A stretch of 43,987 bases of DNA from positions 1 through 43,987 of the IMG/VR virus record IMGVR_UViG_3300045970_001080, one strand, 5' to 3'. A program made the position numbers and the translations under genes. Position 1 is the first letter of the stretch. Every line of letters begins with the position of its first letter. The notes under the pieces were generated by a model. The model was not told the origin of the DNA and searched no databases. It saw only the letters and a program-made list of their open reading frames with translations. This DNA comes from a virus. Below, piece after piece: positions 1 through 8,938 of the stretch.

Positions 1-127
1 AAGGAAATAAACCTGTGCAGGAAAAAACTAAATCGCTGGTTTTGCCCTGAATTTGAATGAAAATTTCATTAAATATCAAATTTTCACCTGATTTATCATG
101 TTTTGGTTACCTTTTCAAAAAGGTAGA
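1..127. repeat. Terminal direct repeat, left copy (circular assembly overlap)
   Basis: Bases 1-127 are identical to 43861-43987. An exact repeat of odd length 127 at both ends is what a de Bruijn assembler using k=127 leaves on a circular molecule. It implies that the two ends are joined and that the true unit is about 43,860 bp. A biological terminal redundancy is less likely but not excluded. Confidence 0.93.
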
Positions 128-261
128 AGGCATTTCCAGACGACCCGCCCGGCCGTGGATGCGAACGTTTGCGCCCATCGCAAAGCGGATATATGAGCAG
201 ATCCCACACTGCTCGTGCATTTTGAAGAATTCAAAATCACACCATTCCGGAAATCAAATTG

Positions 262-290
262 TAATTTAATGCAGGCATGTCAGCCTGCTA
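262..290 (-). terminator. Hairpin downstream of terminase large subunit
   Basis: GCAGGC (271-276) and GCCTGC (283-288) pair around a 6-nt loop. Read leftward the stem is followed by ATTAAATTAC, only moderately U-rich, so termination may be partial. Confidence 0.4.
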
Positions 291-307
291 CATAGGCAGG
301 CATAGGG

Positions 308-1993
308 TTAGAAGCTCATTGATCCAAAGGTAAGACCTTTCTTCTGCTTGGCTATGGCTAACCACTTCTGTCTGCATAACAGATACTTGAATGCATCACA
401 AAAGTTAGTGGACTCTAATGCCAATCGCAATGGAGGAAGCTTATCGCCTGTCTTGACCTTCTGTATCTCACCCTTGCTGCTCTTGGTTACAGGTGTTAAC
501 TCTAACTGACTCTTTAATTCTTTGCACTCAAACTTATCAATGAGTAGCCTGGGCAATCGCTTATCCTTCTCACCCATCATGATGTTCATCAGGTTGAACT
601 CATCAGAGTGAGATATGTTACCCTGTCCCACACTCATCAGTTGTACCATCCAACCAGTACGCACCCCTGCCCTGTCATACTCAATGTCATGCTTTAGTTG
701 AGATGCAAAGTCCCTGCCTATCTTACGATACTGATTGGTTGCCCTGTCATGGTACAGATGCAATGCCTTACGCTTATGTGGCCCAAAGAACTGAATGAAC
801 TTATCTGCCAATTCACGTATAGACTCAGGGTTAATAGTGTATAATCCCTTAAGGACCCTGTATGTGTTACCCTGTTCCTGCCCCAATACCAGGCTCATCA
901 TGTTGCCTGCATCGAACCCACCCTCGAGGGTCTTCTCATGCTCGATGTACTTCAGCCCTGCAGATGTCTGTGAGATATTATCCCGGATCCCGAACTTATC
1001 ATAGTAGTCATAGTTGTAGCCATCTGTATAAAAGTGCTTCTCAGACAGGGCGCCATAGAATCTGGCAGCTTTCTCCAGGGTTTTACGTATAGACAGAACA
1101 GCGGTTTTGAACTCTTCAAAAGTCAGGGATGCCAGCAGGTTCTGGAAGTACTTCAGGGTAAGGATATCGGCATTGGCGAATGAACTGACGATGTAAAAAA
1201 ACGTACTGTCCTGGCGTATTTTTCTTACTCGTTCAGCCCATTTTGCGCGATTTTTCTTGATATTTTCAATGCGATGCAGATCATCATTTTTTTGCTCGGC
1301 ATAATAAAGCTCCAGATTGATTTCATTGAGGATCATAGCCGACTGGATGATGCGTGTGATCTGCTCTTTGTTCATGTTTTTTTCCATCCGGAGCATCCAG
1401 TCGCTTTCTCCCACACTTGGATCCGGCATGTCACTGCAGAATGTTTGACCCATAAAGTAATGAGAATGGCCATACAGGGCATAATCACCGCGAAGTGTCG
1501 GGAAAAGTTTGTTTAGTTTCTCCCACTGCAGATATTTTGCTTCATCACCAAAATGATGAACAACGGAGATACCGGCGTTTGATGATGGCCGGTCCAGTGA
1601 GGTAAGGAAGAATTTACAACCATTGAAGGTCGTGATGGTATGTTTGAAAGAAAAGGTCTTGACGATCGGCTTGGGCCAGTGATCAGGCGGGGGTACATCC
1701 ACCACGAAATGGTAATTCTCCAGGAATTTCATTCTTCCCTCCCATCCCATGAGTATGGCCGGCAGAATGTTGGTCATCAGGTTGACATATGTATCAGACA
1801 CAAACGCAAAACTGGCCCGGGGCATGTCATAGATCACGTCAATGGTCCTCTTTGCCAGGATATCGGTACTCTTTGCCGTTCCACGGCCACCGTACAGATA
1901 TAAGTTTGCAGGCTTGATCAGGTCAATCAGGGTGGATATCCAGTTAGAGTACCGGATGTCAGCCTGCTCGGTAGTTATTTTAATTTTCGGCAT
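308..1993 (-). CDS. terL: Terminase large subunit (packaging ATPase and nuclease)
   Basis: Motor that pumps phage DNA into the prohead and cuts it. The N-terminal ATPase has a Walker A GGRGTAKS near residues 35-42 and a Walker B ending in GDEAK near 149-153. The C-terminal half has GFDAGNMM, which fits the first acidic cluster of the RNase H-like nuclease. Length of about 560 residues is normal for TerL. The start at 1993 (MPKIKI) overlaps the preceding terminase gene by 14 nt and is preferred over the ATG at 2017, which would overlap by 38 nt. It is the last gene before the circle junction. Confidence 0.9.
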   Translation of the reverse strand: MPKIKITTEQADIRYSNWISTLIDLIKPANLYLYGGRGTAKSTDILAKRTIDVIYDMPRASFAFVSDTYVNLMTNILPAILMGWEGRMKFLENYHFVVDVPPPDHWPKPIVKTFSFKHTITTFNGCKFFLTSLDRPSSNAGISVVHHFGDEAKYLQWEKLNKLFPTLRGDYALYGHSHYFMGQTFCSDMPDPSVGESDWMLRMEKNMNKEQITRIIQSAMILNEINLELYYAEQKNDDLHRIENIKKNRAKWAERVRKIRQDSTFFYIVSSFANADILTLKYFQNLLASLTFEEFKTAVLSIRKTLEKAARFYGALSEKHFYTDGYNYDYYDKFGIRDNISQTSAGLKYIEHEKTLEGGFDAGNMMSLVLGQEQGNTYRVLKGLYTINPESIRELADKFIQFFGPHKRKALHLYHDRATNQYRKIGRDFASQLKHDIEYDRAGVRTGWMVQLMSVGQGNISHSDEFNLMNIMMGEKDKRLPRLLIDKFECKELKSQLELTPVTKSSKGEIQKVKTGDKLPPLRLALESTNFCDAFKYLLCRQKWLAIAKQKKGLTFGSMSF

Positions 1994-2867
1994 TTTCCAT
2001 AATTTCAAATGGAACATCCTCGATCATGGCTTCACGCTTGACTTTCGATTTTTCCTTTTCAGTGATATCAAGGTTATCAATAAATGATGCGAGATTATCC
2101 CTGTTTCCATCCTGGACACCGATATCCTTCAGTTTCATGGTATAGAATACCGGGCGGCGGTCCAGGAGTTCATCCGGTACCTGGTTCGGTTTATCTTTTC
2201 CAACACCACGCAGCTCGGCGGCATCCATGGTAAGTCTGCGGGAGGTTTCAAAGTCATTCAACTCAAAACAGATCCTGGCCATATTGTCCAACCGGTCGGC
2301 ATATATATTTGCCCAGGCTTCGACCTTTACCTGGTTATCCAGGTTAAAAAAGTTCAGGGTTTCATAGTATAAGTTCGTTGCCTGGTATTTTGACAGTCTT
2401 GGCCACTGGATCACCACGGCATTGATGATATAGCTCTTGGATTCGTACTTGTTATACAGACAGCGGATGAAATCTATCTGTTCATAGAACTGAACTACCT
2501 TTTCAGGCAGGTTTTTTGTCTCACCACGCTCGATCAGTCCCTGGAGCTGTTCATACTCGTTGTGCTCTTCGTCATAAAATACCTGTTTTTTCAGGTTTTC
2601 CAGTTTTTGGGAGTTAGCATCCTTTTTCCACTGCTGTATGGATGTCAGATTGCCATCTTTGGCCCTTTTCAGGTTTGCCTTATCGATTTCTGCCTGGGTA
2701 ACGAGTTTTCCCCGGTCATAATGGTATCGGATCTTTGAATCTGGGTTGCTGAATGCTTTTTGAAATGCTTTAGCATCCACATCGAGGTACATAGCGATTT
2801 GTTTCACGCTATAGTTAATAGCGGCGAGCTGCTCGATGTCTTTATACTGCACCGGGGTTAATTCCAT
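1980..2867 (-). CDS. Probable terminase small subunit
   Basis: A protein of about 295 residues directly upstream of the terminase large subunit. The first 60 residues contain a helix-turn-helix-like stretch (the YSVKQIAMYLDVD region), as in DNA-recognising small terminases. The remainder is helical and charged and would support oligomerisation. The ATG at 2867 gives a 26-nt overlap with the upstream PLD-like gene; a GTG at 2900 lies in the same frame but would overlap further. The role is inferred mainly from position and the N-terminal motif. Confidence 0.65.
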   Translation of the reverse strand: MELTPVQYKDIEQLAAINYSVKQIAMYLDVDAKAFQKAFSNPDSKIRYHYDRGKLVTQAEIDKANLKRAKDGNLTSIQQWKKDANSQKLENLKKQVFYDEEHNEYEQLQGLIERGETKNLPEKVVQFYEQIDFIRCLYNKYESKSYIINAVVIQWPRLSKYQATNLYYETLNFFNLDNQVKVEAWANIYADRLDNMARICFELNDFETSRRLTMDAAELRGVGKDKPNQVPDELLDRRPVFYTMKLKDIGVQDGNRDNLASFIDNLDITEKEKSKVKREAMIEDVPFEIMENAEN

Positions 2868-3441
2868 GGAGGATTTCGTTTTTACGGAATTCAAAAACAC
2901 GTTTTGAGTTCAGGAATACATATTGTTCATGCTGGGCGTTTTCTCCCCAGTTTCCGGACCCTTCAACATCAAAATAGTGATCACCTGCACGGATGAGAGC
3001 AATTTTAGCATGATTCCAGGCATATTTGACGCGTACAGGTTTGGTTTCAACCAGCGCCATCAGGTGATCATACACTTTCGGCAAACGGCTGCGGATGGAG
3101 TCACTGATGAATATATCCACGGATAAAACAAGTCCATTATCGATCAGGCGAATCAGCGCATCGATGATCCGGATGTTTATCGAGTAGGTTGCCAGGATGA
3201 GTTCCTGTATCGGTCCACACTCCCGGATTATGTAGGGAATGAATGTAAAAGCATTGAATGAGTTTACCGACCACAGAAAATAAATCTCACCATCACCTGG
3301 TAAACTGCCACGCAGATCCTTGATGCTTTCAATGCGGTGCTCATGCAGCTGCAGGAATCGTTCTATATGAATGCCGGCCTTGTCAAGCGCCGGTTCATCG
3401 GTCGGACCGTCCAATTGCGATATATCGAAGAATTTCTTCAC
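2842..3441 (-). CDS. Phospholipase D-like domain protein
   Basis: A 199-residue protein carrying one PLD-type catalytic half-site: HAKIAL followed by EGSGNWGENAQHEQY (H, K, then S-G-N and N/E/Q residues). Single-site PLD proteins act as dimers, often as nucleases. Genes of this type occur near terminase genes in Bacteroidota phages. A packaging-linked or DNA-processing role is inferred; the substrate is unknown. It is translationally linked to the terminase small subunit by a short overlap. Confidence 0.7.
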   Translation of the reverse strand: MKKFFDISQLDGPTDEPALDKAGIHIERFLQLHEHRIESIKDLRGSLPGDGEIYFLWSVNSFNAFTFIPYIIRECGPIQELILATYSINIRIIDALIRLIDNGLVLSVDIFISDSIRSRLPKVYDHLMALVETKPVRVKYAWNHAKIALIRAGDHYFDVEGSGNWGENAQHEQYVFLNSKRVFEFRKNEILHGINPGAV

Positions 3442-3876
3442 TTATAAGTAAAGTAAACGGTTAACTTCTGCCAGTTCTTTGTTCATTTCAACGATCCGTT
3501 CATTGCGCTTGAGTGTTTGTGGATGACCAGGTTGTTTTCTAACTGAAGCTTTGGCAGTAATCAGTTTATGCTCGAGGTTTTTCTTCATGGTGACCAGTTC
3601 CCCGATTTTCATGCCACGAATGTCCTGGGCACGTTTCATCCAGGAGAATATTTTATGTTCTCCCAGGATTGTGCCTTTTTCTTTATAATGTTTGAGTTCT
3701 TTCCAGATCAGGCGATTCTCCAGGTAACTTTCAACCGTTTGTTTTGATGCCTGGTGTATGTCCGCATGTGTACTGGCAGTATATAAGCAGGCATGCCCCT
3801 GCCTATAATTGTCATAGGCAGTGAGCATGTCGGCAACGAGGATTTTCAACTCAGCAGGGCAATCATGCTGCCGCAA
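3442..3876 (-). CDS. Hypothetical helical protein upstream of PLD gene
   Basis: A lysine- and glutamate-rich, mostly helical protein of about 144 residues with a coiled-coil-like C-terminus. The first available start is TTG at 3876. The open frame continues upstream for about 15 codons to the end of the previous gene without ATG or GTG, so the N-terminus is uncertain. It ends directly against the PLD-like gene, in the head and packaging cluster. Function not recognised. Confidence 0.6.
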   Translation of the reverse strand: MRQHDCPAELKILVADMLTAYDNYRQGHACLYTASTHADIHQASKQTVESYLENRLIWKELKHYKEKGTILGEHKIFSWMKRAQDIRGMKIGELVTMKKNLEHKLITAKASVRKQPGHPQTLKRNERIVEMNKELAEVNRLLYL

Positions 3877-3923
3877 AAAGGGGAATTCTTCCCGGATCCG
3901 GAATGCCGGTACTGAGTTAATGT

Positions 3924-4280
3924 TTACTTTTTGCGGCTCTCTTTTTTTTCTTCAGCTGCAGCAGGTGTTTTCACACTCTTTTTTCCTGCAGGAGGATCAA
4001 CCGGTGGATCAGGTAACGTAGAGGTTGGTTGGATAATCGGTTCCTGTACCGGAAGCGATTTCTTTTGGACCGGATCAGCAAGGATCCCTTTAAGATCATC
4101 GGGCGATATCCCCGCGAGCTGTCTCAGTTCCTCATGTACCACACCGGTCATATATTCGCTGGCCGGATGGACGTTGAGTTGCTTTTTCAGGTGAAGCCTG
4201 GTACTGTACTCGATGATCAGCGTCACGCCAGCCTGGTGTGAGCGATCTGTCCTGAAGTAATTTAAAATCTTCTCTTTCAT
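3924..4280 (-). CDS. Hypothetical protein with Pro/Lys-rich tail
   Basis: 118 residues. The N-terminal 75 residues look folded; the C-terminus is a disordered stretch rich in Pro, Lys and Glu ending in SRKK. It is the first gene after late promoter P3 (4300-4335), with a predicted leader of about 13 nt. Position between the tail tube and terminase genes suggests a small virion assembly or packaging protein. Function not recognised. Confidence 0.65.
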   Translation of the reverse strand: MKEKILNYFRTDRSHQAGVTLIIEYSTRLHLKKQLNVHPASEYMTGVVHEELRQLAGISPDDLKGILADPVQKKSLPVQEPIIQPTSTLPDPPVDPPAGKKSVKTPAAAEEKKESRKK

Positions 4281-4299
4281 AACATGATTGTTTGAGAAG

Positions 4300-4335
4300 C
4301 AAACTTAAAATCAATGGCATCGGTAGAAAAGGACA
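4300..4335 (-). promoter_or_regulatory. Putative late promoter P3
   Basis: Leftward: TGTCCTTT (4335-4328), exactly 20 nt, then TAAGTTTG (4307-4300), ahead of the start at 4280. One of six sites with the same two boxes and the same spacing. The -7 box matches the Bacteroidota TAnnTTTG form; the upstream box replaces the usual TTTG. Confidence 0.72.
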
Positions 4336-4374
4336 TAAAAAACCCCGCCGCATACTATATGATGCGACGGGGAA
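4335..4374 (-). terminator. Rho-independent terminator after tail tube gene
   Basis: CCCCG/CGCAT (from 4343) pairs with ATGCG/CGGGG (to 4372), each arm with one unpaired or mismatched base, around a short AT-rich loop. Read leftward it is followed by TTTTTT. It abuts the upstream box of promoter P3, so one unit ends and another starts here. Confidence 0.85.
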
Positions 4375-4428
4375 CAAACACACACTATGAAAACAAGCTC
4401 AGGAATTAACCTGGGGAAGCATCTCGAA

Positions 4429-5241
4429 CTATTTGCGGCTCATTTCAATGAACTTCCATGCACTGGCACCGCTCTGGAATGCCTTGAACGTGATCTCAGC
4501 TCCTGATATCCCGCTCCAGGCTGTTCCGCCCGAGAGTAAAAAGTCATTGGTTGAAGTGATGGATGAAGGATAGGTTCCTCCTGATCCGATCAGGGTGAAC
4601 ACCATTCCCTCGGTCATGCCGGTGCAGGTTGTCAATGTGGCAATCGCTGAAGTACCGGTTGTGAGCTGGTATCTGCCCGTTGCGGAAAGAGTAACTGAAG
4701 TTGCATTGGCAGCTACAGTTCCGGTAACGGTGCTCAAGGTCAACGTTCCCTGGTAATCGGCAACATCGGGACCTTTCTGGGTCGATTTGAAGGTGAACGT
4801 TGTTTTGTTCTTGTCCTTGTCATCTTCCGCTTTGAAGACCATCTGCAGGGGAGAGCAAGGGGTACCATACAGGTTCTTGGCCGTTGACGAGCAACGTCTG
4901 CTGATGATACCGATGTTTTTGTTCATCCAGTTTGCACGGAATTCACGAATTGCCTGCAAGTCCCCGGGATGTTCAAATTCGAAGCTCTGCATGATCCCTT
5001 TGGCATCAGGATCACCCTCGCTGTCCGCACCGGCTTTGATCGTATTCTGGGTACCATATACTTCGAGCATATAAGCACCTGAATTCATCACGATATTACC
5101 GGTGATAACAATCCCGCTGGCGTCTCTCGACGGCATGGTGGCTACATCGTCCCAATCAAAGATGATGATCTTTTCTTTCTTGTCACCCCCGACACCTTTA
5201 TTATCTCCGGGCTTGGTGACATCAACTTTTACATATGTCAT
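4429..5241 (-). CDS. Putative major tail tube protein with C-terminal beta module
   Basis: 270 residues. Residues 1-165 resemble a tail tube subunit: beta-rich, with a charged helix containing EHPGDLQAIREFRANW. Residues about 185-270 form a separate Thr/Ser/Gly-rich domain ending KFIEMSRK. This domain resembles the two tandem C-terminal repeats of the major capsid protein encoded just upstream. Such an add-on domain would project from the virion surface. Tail tube identity is inferred from position after the capsid gene and overall character; a head decoration protein is the alternative. Confidence 0.55.
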   Translation of the reverse strand: MTYVKVDVTKPGDNKGVGGDKKEKIIIFDWDDVATMPSRDASGIVITGNIVMNSGAYMLEVYGTQNTIKAGADSEGDPDAKGIMQSFEFEHPGDLQAIREFRANWMNKNIGIISRRCSSTAKNLYGTPCSPLQMVFKAEDDKDKNKTTFTFKSTQKGPDVADYQGTLTLSTVTGTVAANATSVTLSATGRYQLTTGTSAIATLTTCTGMTEGMVFTLIGSGGTYPSSITSTNDFLLSGGTAWSGISGAEITFKAFQSGASAWKFIEMSRK

Positions 5242-5274
5242 TTTGAAAAGTTTTTTAGGTTAAGACTGGCAAAG

Positions 5275-5305
5275 CCAATGGGAGGGGTTTCCCCCTCCCT
5301 ATTGG
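5275..5305. other. Strong intercistronic stem-loop between capsid and tail genes
   Basis: CCAATGGGAGGGG (5275-5287) faces CCCCCTCCCTATTGG (5291-5305) across a 3-nt loop. There is no U-run on the leftward transcript. It may protect the abundant capsid mRNA 3' end or partly attenuate read-through into the tail gene. Confidence 0.6.
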
Positions 5306-5306
5306 A

Positions 5307-7472
5307 CTATGCGCTGCGATCGATTTCGTAGAATTTGGCATTGGCCGCTTTCTGGAGGCGAATCCAGGTACCTGCAGAGAGAGTCATTGCAGCGGTCAAC
5401 GAGAAGTTGCCCGAGTTTGCAATTGTGGAAGCATTCGTGCTGGATCCACCATAGATGGTGTAAACTTTGTCAGTGACAGAGTTATCCAGGGTGGTGATGG
5501 CTGTAGCCTGTGAGTTGGCAACGGTGATGAACTTGTCATTACCGGTGACATCAGGAGAGGTATCGTCGGCTGCAATTGCAGTGGCGGTGCTGCTGACGGT
5601 TTCCCGTTTCAGTTCAATGAATTTGCCGTCACTCCTTTTCTTCAGGTACAGGATATCTCCAACCGATGGATTCCATGCCGCCGTGATCAGGGAGAAGTTC
5701 CCGCTGGCTGCAATGGTGGATGCATTGGTGGCATTACCACACTTGATACGCACTTCCTGGCCAATGGCACAGTCATCGAACGTGGTGATGGCTGTTGCCT
5801 GTGAGTTGGCAACAGTTACCAGGGAAGTATGATTCAACACCGATGGTGAAGTATCATTGGTATCTGCTGAAATGTAATAATCAGCAGGTTCATCCACATC
5901 GTTGCAGAAGATCAGCTGGGTGCTGTAATCTGATGGCATTTCTGCGGCAGAAGCGTACTTCTTTCCAACCAGGTATGCCCATACGGATTCTTTCCAGTTT
6001 GACCAGACTTTCAGTGTCCAGTCCTGCTGCTCGATGTTGAAGTTGAGCATTTCGCCAGGCTTATCCTCAAACTGCTTGATGTTGCCATCAATCGTCCAGA
6101 TCAACCTTTTGCTCGGCGCCATGCCAATGACCGGGATGATCTTTACGGAAGGATATTCCTTCACGTACATGATATCGGCGGTGTAATCCTGGTTCAAACC
6201 GTAAAGGGTTTCCAGGTTGGTGTGATAGTCACTCAGGGCATCGGTACTCATGTAGAGAACAATCCTGCCTGAGTCACGAAGAACTTCCGGGATCAACTTG
6301 GTTCCGGCCTTGATGTATGCGGCAATGGTGGATGGTGTCCATTCGCCCAGGGCAAACGGTTTCACTTTGAATGCAGCAATCTGGGTCTTGATGAACTTCA
6401 GCATACCATTTGAAGCCTGGAGTGATGTTCCAACCACGTTTGCTGTTGGGTTCTTACGAACGCCACGGATCGCCCGGGTGGTTTTCTCATTCTTGAGCTT
6501 CTTGGCAGTTTCAACCAGGATATACTGGATGAATGACCACTTCATGGTGGATGATCCTTCGCGGTTCAGGAATCCGATCCAGTTCTTTTCAAGCTCTTTC
6601 AGCTGAGAGAACTTATGAACGAACATGACATCGTACATGGTGAGGATCTCCGGCTCAAATTTGTAGCCGCCTTTAACCATGTTATCAAAGCTGCTGCCCA
6701 GGGCTGTGCTGTCAGCCTGTGAGAAATCATCGGTGAGGAACATGTTCACCAGTACGGCCTGATCCTGATATCCGGATTCCGTTGGGAATACCTTCTCGAG
6801 ATCTGGAATTTCGGTGAGGAAACTCTGGATGCGATCCTGCATCCTGACGCGATAATAATCTCCCAGGTCACTTTTCAGGGAAGCATAATCGAGTGAAGAG
6901 GTGGCCAGCGGAACCATCATGGAAAGGCCGTTGGCGGCTGCCAGCGCGGCATAAGCACGCCTGTTGTATCCGTGGGCATCATCGATGGCCATGAATGGTT
7001 GTCCGGTCAATCCGAACAGGTGCGAATCTTTTCCGGATGGCACCCATGATTTGGAATCTTTCTTCATACCAGTTTTGTTGGCTTCCGGATCATCTTCCGG
7101 CGTTTTTATGAGGGTGGCGATAATGCCATCCTTTTCGGTTACAATTCCGGCCAGCCTTTCTTTTTCAGCTTTTTCAGCGACCAGGTCGCTCTTAGCTTTC
7201 TCATCAGCCAACCTCAATACCGTATTTTCAGCCACGGCCGCCTGGAGTTTTGTGGTCATCGCAGTAACCATGGCGGCAATGGTAGAGTTGTCCGTGGTGT
7301 TACCCTCCGGATCTTTTTGAAGAGCTGCGGCGAATTGGTTGGTGAATTCCTCACCAAACTCAGCCTTCAGCTTTGTCTGTTGGTCCTCAGTCAAAATGCT
7401 TTTACCATCCTTATCCTGGGCAAATGCCTGGATACTGAGGAACGCTAAGATGGTGGCAAAGAATTGTTTCAT
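5307..7472 (-). CDS. Major capsid protein with scaffold-like N-terminus and two C-terminal repeat domains
   Basis: 721 residues, long for a capsid subunit. Residues 1-19 read as a signal peptide ending in AFAQ. Residues about 30-130 are helical and coiled-coil-like (EKAKSDLVAEKAEKERL), resembling a fused scaffolding domain that a prohead protease would remove. Residues about 165-535 are the likely capsid fold. Residues 539-626 and 636-721 are two copies of a beta-rich module, each with VANSQATAITT and SGNFSL. It follows the S49 protease gene by 6 nt. The HK97 fold is inferred from context. Confidence 0.78.
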   Translation of the reverse strand: MKQFFATILAFLSIQAFAQDKDGKSILTEDQQTKLKAEFGEEFTNQFAAALQKDPEGNTTDNSTIAAMVTAMTTKLQAAVAENTVLRLADEKAKSDLVAEKAEKERLAGIVTEKDGIIATLIKTPEDDPEANKTGMKKDSKSWVPSGKDSHLFGLTGQPFMAIDDAHGYNRRAYAALAAANGLSMMVPLATSSLDYASLKSDLGDYYRVRMQDRIQSFLTEIPDLEKVFPTESGYQDQAVLVNMFLTDDFSQADSTALGSSFDNMVKGGYKFEPEILTMYDVMFVHKFSQLKELEKNWIGFLNREGSSTMKWSFIQYILVETAKKLKNEKTTRAIRGVRKNPTANVVGTSLQASNGMLKFIKTQIAAFKVKPFALGEWTPSTIAAYIKAGTKLIPEVLRDSGRIVLYMSTDALSDYHTNLETLYGLNQDYTADIMYVKEYPSVKIIPVIGMAPSKRLIWTIDGNIKQFEDKPGEMLNFNIEQQDWTLKVWSNWKESVWAYLVGKKYASAAEMPSDYSTQLIFCNDVDEPADYYISADTNDTSPSVLNHTSLVTVANSQATAITTFDDCAIGQEVRIKCGNATNASTIAASGNFSLITAAWNPSVGDILYLKKRSDGKFIELKRETVSSTATAIAADDTSPDVTGNDKFITVANSQATAITTLDNSVTDKVYTIYGGSSTNASTIANSGNFSLTAAMTLSAGTWIRLQKAANAKFYEIDRSA
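5310..5858 (-). repeat. Tandem repeats encoding two beta-rich capsid modules
   Basis: Nucleotides 5595-5858 and 5310-5567 encode two homologous modules of about 86 residues. Even the DNA is nearly identical around GTGGTGATGGCTGT, present near 5495 and 5782, which points to a recent internal duplication. Confidence 0.8.
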
Positions 7473-7478
7473 GGTTTT

Positions 7479-8360
7479 TTAAAAATTAAATGATTTTGAT
7501 TGATTGATGATTTTATTCTTGAGTCCTAACTGATAGGCTTTTTCAAGCGCATAGTCCATGGTATTGATCTCGTCGATCAATCCCAGCTGCTGGGCCTGCG
7601 CGGCAAAATAGATGGCACCGGTGAATACTTCAGATCCGGCATCAATGCCCATGTTATCACGGATATTCTGGTGAAACACTTCATTGATGAAATCGAGCAT
7701 TGCAATCATTGGCGCAGTGTCGCCATTGTCCTTATATGCCCGATACTGTTCATCCTTCCTGGTTGACAATGTTGCATAGATGTCTTCAACCTTGATACCG
7801 ATCTTTTCCAACATGCCGGCATAATCCTGGAATGTTGTTTTGGTCCCGATGGACCCGATCATGTCAATGGGTGAAGTGGCAATTCGGCATGTGCATCCGG
7901 AGATAGCCCATACTGCAGCTGATGCGGCCATCCCCATGATCAAGGCAACAGTTGGTTTGCCAAGTTCCTTTATTGAGTTGGACAGCAGATCAATCTGCGA
8001 TACCATCCCGCCAGGTGAGTTGACCAGGAACAGGACCGCATTGATCCGATCGTTTTCTTTCACCCATTTTAACCAGGATAAAAGCTGCATCGTGTCCCAG
8101 GTGCAGATCACGCCATCGATCGGAATAATGGCCACGGAGTTGTCAGGGATGGAATCGTATTCAAATTCCCACCTCTGGCAGGTATTTATTTCCTGATCCG
8201 GACCATTGCAACCAGCAATGTAAGGTTTCATTACATCACCCGGTTGCATCAGGATCTCCTGGCCTTTAACGAATGCGAGCAGAACGGGCAAATATGAAAT
8301 GGCTGTATCCTGGTGGATCAGCCATTGGGCGCCAAGAATTGAAAAAATGCGGTTTAACAT
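7479..8360 (-). CDS. S49 (SppA-like) prohead protease
   Basis: 293 residues of the ClpP/crotonase-fold S49 family. NSPGG is at 114-118, the nucleophile Ser147 lies in GMAASAAVW, and the general base Lys174 lies in IGTKTTF; this Ser/Lys dyad defines S49 enzymes. Phage members cleave the scaffold or delta domain during head maturation, and the adjacent capsid gene has such a region. Promoter P2 lies 21 nt upstream. Confidence 0.85.
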   Translation of the reverse strand: MLNRIFSILGAQWLIHQDTAISYLPVLLAFVKGQEILMQPGDVMKPYIAGCNGPDQEINTCQRWEFEYDSIPDNSVAIIPIDGVICTWDTMQLLSWLKWVKENDRINAVLFLVNSPGGMVSQIDLLSNSIKELGKPTVALIMGMAASAAVWAISGCTCRIATSPIDMIGSIGTKTTFQDYAGMLEKIGIKVEDIYATLSTRKDEQYRAYKDNGDTAPMIAMLDFINEVFHQNIRDNMGIDAGSEVFTGAIYFAAQAQQLGLIDEINTMDYALEKAYQLGLKNKIINQSKSFNF

Positions 8361-8380
8361 TGTAACCTCAGTTGAGTTTA

Positions 8381-8416
8381 CAATATTATAAGGTGTAACA
8401 CGGGGGTGAAAGGACT
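8381..8416 (-). promoter_or_regulatory. Putative late promoter P2 (protease-capsid operon)
   Basis: Leftward AGTCCTTT (8416-8409), 20 nt, TAATATTG (8388-8381). It sits between the end of the 8427 gene and the protease start at 8360. It differs from the late consensus by one base in the upstream box. Confidence 0.65.
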
Positions 8417-8426
8417 GAAAAGAGCT

Positions 8427-8882
8427 TTAAGAAGATATCCAACAGGCCCGGTATGTGGCACTGCATGTGAATTCCAGCTGTGATCCGGCTGCCTTTGAAG
8501 ATATCTGACCGGTCTGCGTTAGCTTCGCTCCATTTCCGATTTGTCCCAGCAATTTAGACCCACCGGTGGTGTATTCAATTTTCACCAGTACTGGTCTGCC
8601 CAGTACCAGGTCAAGTGCTGAACTACTTGACTCATCATCACCAGGGAATAAGAATTTCAAGGATTGCTCAATCAGTTCACCTGCATCTGTATCCTTAGGC
8701 TTTTCGTTAAATTCTGCAGATCCCGGGGTCAGGTAGATACCTTGCCATGATTTCCCGTCTTTCCAATAAATAAACCGGTGAAACCGGTCAGGAGATGTTA
8801 AAATTGATTCAACATCTTCCAAGGGTGCAAAGAATATTTTGCACACTGCAGGCAGCAGGTTTGAATTTTTAGGGATTGTCAT
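8427..8882 (-). CDS. Hypothetical late protein, probably virion-related
   Basis: 151 residues, no signal peptide, mixed alpha/beta with a serine-rich acidic stretch near the middle (GDDESSSSAL). The C-terminal half reads like a beta-barrel. It lies between late promoters P1 and P2, directly before the protease and capsid genes, so a small head or tail component is likely. Family not recognised. Confidence 0.6.
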   Translation of the reverse strand: MTIPKNSNLLPAVCKIFFAPLEDVESILTSPDRFHRFIYWKDGKSWQGIYLTPGSAEFNEKPKDTDAGELIEQSLKFLFPGDDESSSSALDLVLGRPVLVKIEYTTGGSKLLGQIGNGAKLTQTGQISSKAAGSQLEFTCSATYRACWISS

Positions 8883-8938
8883 ACAACTTGTTTTTATACC
8901 AGTGACACCAATGATTCCAATGATTTGAATATTCCAAC

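Larger units (their letters stand above)
1..307. other. Intergenic region after terminase; no convincing gene
   Basis: With 43555-43860 this forms an intergenic space of about 610 bp between the terminase stop and radC. It holds an inverted repeat TGAAAATTT (58-66) / AAATTTTCA (78-86), a small hairpin ACCTTTT/AAAAGGT near 110-125, and a terminator-like hairpin at 271-288. A 70-residue rightward frame at 57-269 shows no protein-like features. The position beside the terminase would suit a packaging site, but no sequence proof is visible. Confidence 0.5.

Noticed and set aside
57-269. 70-residue rightward frame near the circle junction
   Set aside because: No domain-like content, no promoter or ribosome site, and the opposite strand and neighbours give no support. 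Treated as chance.
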